DNA from: Maribacter sp.
GTDB lineage: Bacteria > Bacteroidota > Bacteroidia > Flavobacteriales > Flavobacteriaceae
Direction: 5' to 3'
DNA length: 10,461 nt
Assembly: GCA_013001935.1 (NCBI GenBank)
Contig: JABDKZ010000204.1
Location: 1-10,461 of the forward strand
In this document: positions 8,692-10,461 of the stretch, one piece after another
Numbering within the stretch: the stretch's first letter is position 1
How the letters are laid out: the number at the start of each line of letters is the position of its first letter
Notes under the pieces: generated by a model
Told to the model about the DNA's origin: nothing
Database searches by the model: none
Seen by the model: only the letters and a program-made list of their open reading frames with translations
Program-made: the position numbers and the translations under genes

Positions 8692-9345
8692 TTAGTTTCC
8701 CTTGTTATAATCCGCTAAGAATTTTTCCAAACCAATATCTGTAAGTGGATGTTTTAATAGCCCCTCAATTGAAGAAAGTGGCCCCGTCATTACATCGGCA
8801 CCTATTTTAGCACAATCAATAATATGCATCGTATGACGTACCGAAGCAGCTAAAATTTGTGTGTCAAAGGCGTAATTATCATAAATATGCCGTATTTCAG
8901 CAATTAAGTTAAGACCATCGGTTGATATATCATCCAATCTTCCCATAAATGGTGAAACATAGGTAGCTCCAGCTTTCGCAGCCAATAAAGCCTGACCAAC
9001 AGAAAATACCAAGGTGCAGTTGGTGCGTATACCATTATCTGAAAAATACTTTAAAGCCTTTACCCCGTTCCTAATCATGGGAACCTTTACGACAATCTGA
9101 TCGTGAAGATCGGCTAATTCCTCACCTTCCTTGATCATCCCTTCAACATCGGTAGCTATAACCTCTGCAGAGACATCACCATCAACAATATTACAGATGT
9201 CAACATAATGCTTTAGAATGTTATTTCGACCTGTAATACCTTCCTTTGCCATTAGGGAAGGGTTGGTTGTCACTCCATCCAAAACACTCAGTTCCTGAGC
9301 TTCACGTATTTGGTCTAAATTGGCTGTGTCAATAAAAAATTTCAT
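8692..9345 (-). CDS. tal: Small (TalC-type) transaldolase
   Basis: A 217-residue cytoplasmic enzyme of the short transaldolase / fructose-6-phosphate aldolase family, a TIM barrel working through a Schiff base. It belongs to the non-oxidative pentose phosphate pathway, exchanging a dihydroxyacetone unit between sugar phosphates. Seen: N-terminal strand [22 protein letters not shown] at 26-31, the Schiff-base lysine Lys87 in [31 protein letters not shown] at 109-133, and ILAASVRH at 164-171. Two positions separate transaldolases from the aldolases (FSA): residue 61 is Glu (SAEVIA) where FSA has Gln, and residue 133 is Phe (SPFMGRLDD) where FSA has Tyr. Both point to true transaldolase. The gene starts 64 bases after the SDR gene on the same strand; no clear TAnnTTTG is seen in the gap, so read-through from the SDR promoter is possible. 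Confidence 0.95.
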   Translation of the reverse strand: MKFFIDTANLDQIREAQELSVLDGVTTNPSLMAKEGITGRNNILKHYVDICNIVDGDVSAEVIATDVEGMIKEGEELADLHDQIVVKVPMIRNGVKALKYFSDNGIRTNCTLVFSVGQALLAAKAGATYVSPFMGRLDDISTDGLNLIAEIRHIYDNYAFDTQILAASVRHTMHIIDCAKIGADVMTGPLSSIEGLLKHPLTDIGLEKFLADYNKGN

Positions 9346-9409
9346 GAACTTATTAGTTATTTAGTTACTATTTTATAGTCTTTTCCTGCAATTTTGAAAA
9401 CGGCTAAAA

Positions 9410-10219
9410 TTACAATTTATAATGGTTTAACAATAGCTTCTCATAGACTTTATCCGGTAAAAGACTTTTCAGCGTAAGCGAAAATTTTTGCATGAATGAT
9501 CCTACCTTATAATGCACTTTTGGTTTTTTGGCCTTCATTATCTTATATACCATCTGCGCTACTTCTATAGGATCATTTGCGTTATCTACATCTTCATTTA
9601 TCAACGCTAGCGTATGGTCATAAGGTTCAGCATACGGAGAATCGGCCAAAACAGGTGCATGGTACCTTCCTGAAGCAATATTCGTAGCGAAATCTCCAGG
9701 TGCTAAATTGGTCATGTGAATGCCAAAATTCTTTATTTCCATACGTAAGGCCTCTGTTGTAATTTCCAAGGCCCCTTTGGTCGCTGAATAAATACCGCGG
9801 TAAGGCAAACCCATATACCCCGCAATTGAGGTTATGTTAATAACAAGTCCGCTACCTTGTTTTCGCATTTCAGGTAAAACAGCTTTAATCATATGCAATG
9901 GACCATGAAAATTGGTTTCAAAGGTCTTAAGAATTTCTTCATGGGGCGTTTCCTCAATAGGTCCAGTGATTCCGACTCCGGCATTATTGATCAAAACATC
10001 CAATCTTCCTTCCTTTCCCATCAATTCAGCGATGGCCTTATTAATGGTTTTGGTATTCCTCACATCCAACTCCAATAAATCAAAATCATTGAAACCAGGA
10101 TATTTACTTAGATTACGTGTCGTACCATAGACCTTATGCCCTTTTCCTTTCAGATAATTTCCTATAGCTTTACCAATACCAGACGAACCGCCAGTAATAA
10201 GAACTATTTTTTGCTCCAT
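9410..10219 (-). CDS. SDR-family oxidoreductase
   Basis: A 269-residue classical short-chain dehydrogenase/reductase, a cytoplasmic Rossmann-fold enzyme. The nucleotide-binding motif TGGSSGIG is at 9-16, followed by a Thr-Arg pair after the second strand (YGTTRN, Arg36), which favours NADP(H). Other family residues are all present: LDVRN near 51-55, NNAG at 78-81, Asn103 in ETNFHGP, catalytic Ser131 (NITSIAG), and Tyr144/Lys148 in YSATK. After the active site, the PGDFATN segment at 174-180 continues the cofactor pocket. The C-terminus from about 225 is basic and amphipathic (KIMKAKKPKVHYKVGSFMQKF) and could touch membrane lipid, as seen in SDRs acting on lipophilic substrates; this is inference. 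The substrate cannot be read from the sequence. It lies upstream of the transaldolase gene on the same strand, without an obvious pathway link. Confidence 0.95.
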   Translation of the reverse strand: MEQKIVLITGGSSGIGKAIGNYLKGKGHKVYGTTRNLSKYPGFNDFDLLELDVRNTKTINKAIAELMGKEGRLDVLINNAGVGITGPIEETPHEEILKTFETNFHGPLHMIKAVLPEMRKQGSGLVINITSIAGYMGLPYRGIYSATKGALEITTEALRMEIKNFGIHMTNLAPGDFATNIASGRYHAPVLADSPYAEPYDHTLALINEDVDNANDPIEVAQMVYKIMKAKKPKVHYKVGSFMQKFSLTLKSLLPDKVYEKLLLNHYKL

Positions 10220-10227
10220 AATAGTTG

Positions 10228-10258
10228 CAAATTAACGAATAAAAAAGGGTGGCGAAAA
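10228..10258 (-). promoter_or_regulatory. Weak candidate promoter of the SDR gene
   Basis: On the minus strand TTAATTTG (10235-10228) lies 19 bases after TTTT (10258-10255). Each is one base from the Bacteroidota -7 and -33 consensus. The spacing fits, and the short leader to the ATG at 10219 would be close to leaderless. Confidence 0.3.
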
Positions 10259-10320
10259 GGCCATATCCAATTTATTCAATGTCGATAAAACTGTTGGGAT
10301 TGTGAATGGTGATTTATCTA

Positions 10321-10339
10321 TTTCCAAAAGTTATGGAAA
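10321..10339 (-). other. Small hairpin just downstream of the SRP RNA
   Basis: TTTCCA (10321-10326) and TGGAAA (10334-10339) are inverted repeats around a 7-base loop. On the minus strand the hairpin follows the T run that ends the SRP RNA gene. It is AU-rich and weak; it could be a secondary stop for read-through or a chance repeat. The rest of 10220-10346 shows no gene. Confidence 0.3.
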
Positions 10340-10340
10340 C

Positions 10341-10346
10341 AAAAAA
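10341..10346 (-). terminator. T run ending the SRP RNA gene
   Basis: On the minus strand six T residues follow directly after the closing stem of the SRP RNA (3' arm ending at 10347), so the RNA's own terminal helix plus this T run makes an intrinsic terminator. Confidence 0.6.
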
Positions 10347-10443
10347 CGGCAAGCTACCTACATCGCACCGCTACGACCGTATACCCTTGCTGCGTTCCCA
10401 CCCTGGGGGATTCTACAGGAGCTGGTCGTGTAGGACTTGCCGC
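10347..10443 (-). ncRNA. ffs: Signal recognition particle RNA, small bacterial (4.5S) type
   Basis: The RNA of the signal recognition particle, which pairs with Ffh and docks with FtsY to deliver nascent membrane and secreted proteins to the Sec machinery. About 97 nt, so it is the small form without an Alu domain. On the minus strand the ends CGGCAAG and CTTGCCG pair, and ACGACC pairs with GGTCGT further in, giving the expected single long hairpin. The diagnostic domain IV is complete: CAGG (10405-10402), GTG, the GGAA tetraloop (10398-10395), CGC, then AGCA (10391-10388). The GUG and CGC form the three-base-pair stem below the tetraloop, and CAGG and AGCA form the two sides of the Ffh-binding internal loop. 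The -7 promoter element sits immediately upstream and a T run immediately downstream. Exact ends are uncertain by a few bases. Confidence 0.93.
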
Positions 10444-10446
10444 CTG

Positions 10447-10454
10447 CAAATATA
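10447..10454 (-). promoter_or_regulatory. -7 element of the SRP RNA promoter
   Basis: TATATTTG on the minus strand (10454-10447) matches TAnnTTTG exactly and sits 4 bases before the predicted 5' end of the SRP RNA. The -33 element would lie beyond the right edge of the window. Confidence 0.65.
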
Positions 10455-10461
10455 CAATCTT

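Noticed and set aside
9353..9368. 8-bp tandem repeat TTAGTTAT/TTAGTTAC upstream of the transaldolase gene.
   Set aside because: Too short and AT-rich to distinguish from chance, with no promoter element in register.
9394..9415. AATTTT/AAAATT inverted repeat after the SDR gene, considered as a terminator.
   Set aside because: The stem is all A-T with a ten-base loop and lacks a GC core, so it is unlikely to stop transcription.

Overview
The window looks like ordinary chromosome from a marine-type member of the Flavobacteriaceae (phylum Bacteroidota). This rests on several things seen in the sequence: low GC content, no Shine-Dalgarno sequences in front of genes, several exact matches to the Bacteroidota -7 promoter element TAnnTTTG (some with a TTG/TTTG -33 element), short A-rich leaders, many small lipoproteins, and the flavobacterial flavour of the PheT, ABC-F and TlpA-like proteins. 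Genus-level placement is not possible from reading alone.

Layout from left to right. A truncated lipoprotein gene (N-terminus of a probable TlpA-family protein) is read leftward off the edge, divergent from pheT (phenylalanyl-tRNA synthetase beta chain, without pheS beside it). PheT converges on a secreted fasciclin-domain protein gene, and the two share their last nine bases. A 201-base divergent intergenic region follows, holding a good promoter, a perfect 14-bp palindrome over its -33 element and two pairs of direct repeats; it drives an uncharacterised two-helix membrane protein. Next are two leftward genes that probably form one transcript: a YbiT-like ABC-F ATPase and, 25 bases downstream, a lipoprotein of unknown function. 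A second, rightward lipoprotein gene with a thioredoxin-like fold lacking the CxxC motif converges on a small transaldolase gene, with a terminator between them. An SDR-family oxidoreductase gene lies upstream of the transaldolase on the same strand. The right end holds the small SRP RNA (4.5S type) gene, read leftward, with its promoter at the very edge of the window.

How the genes relate: this is a mix of translation and secretion housekeeping (pheT, ABC-F, SRP RNA), central carbon metabolism (transaldolase) and envelope lipoproteins. I see no mobile element, CRISPR array, tRNA, toxin-antitoxin pair or defence cassette, and no convincing new multi-gene system. The most interesting points are the ABC-F protein, whose second nucleotide site appears degenerate on both of its faces, the cysteine-less thioredoxin-like lipoprotein, and the operator-like palindrome in front of the uncharacterised membrane protein.
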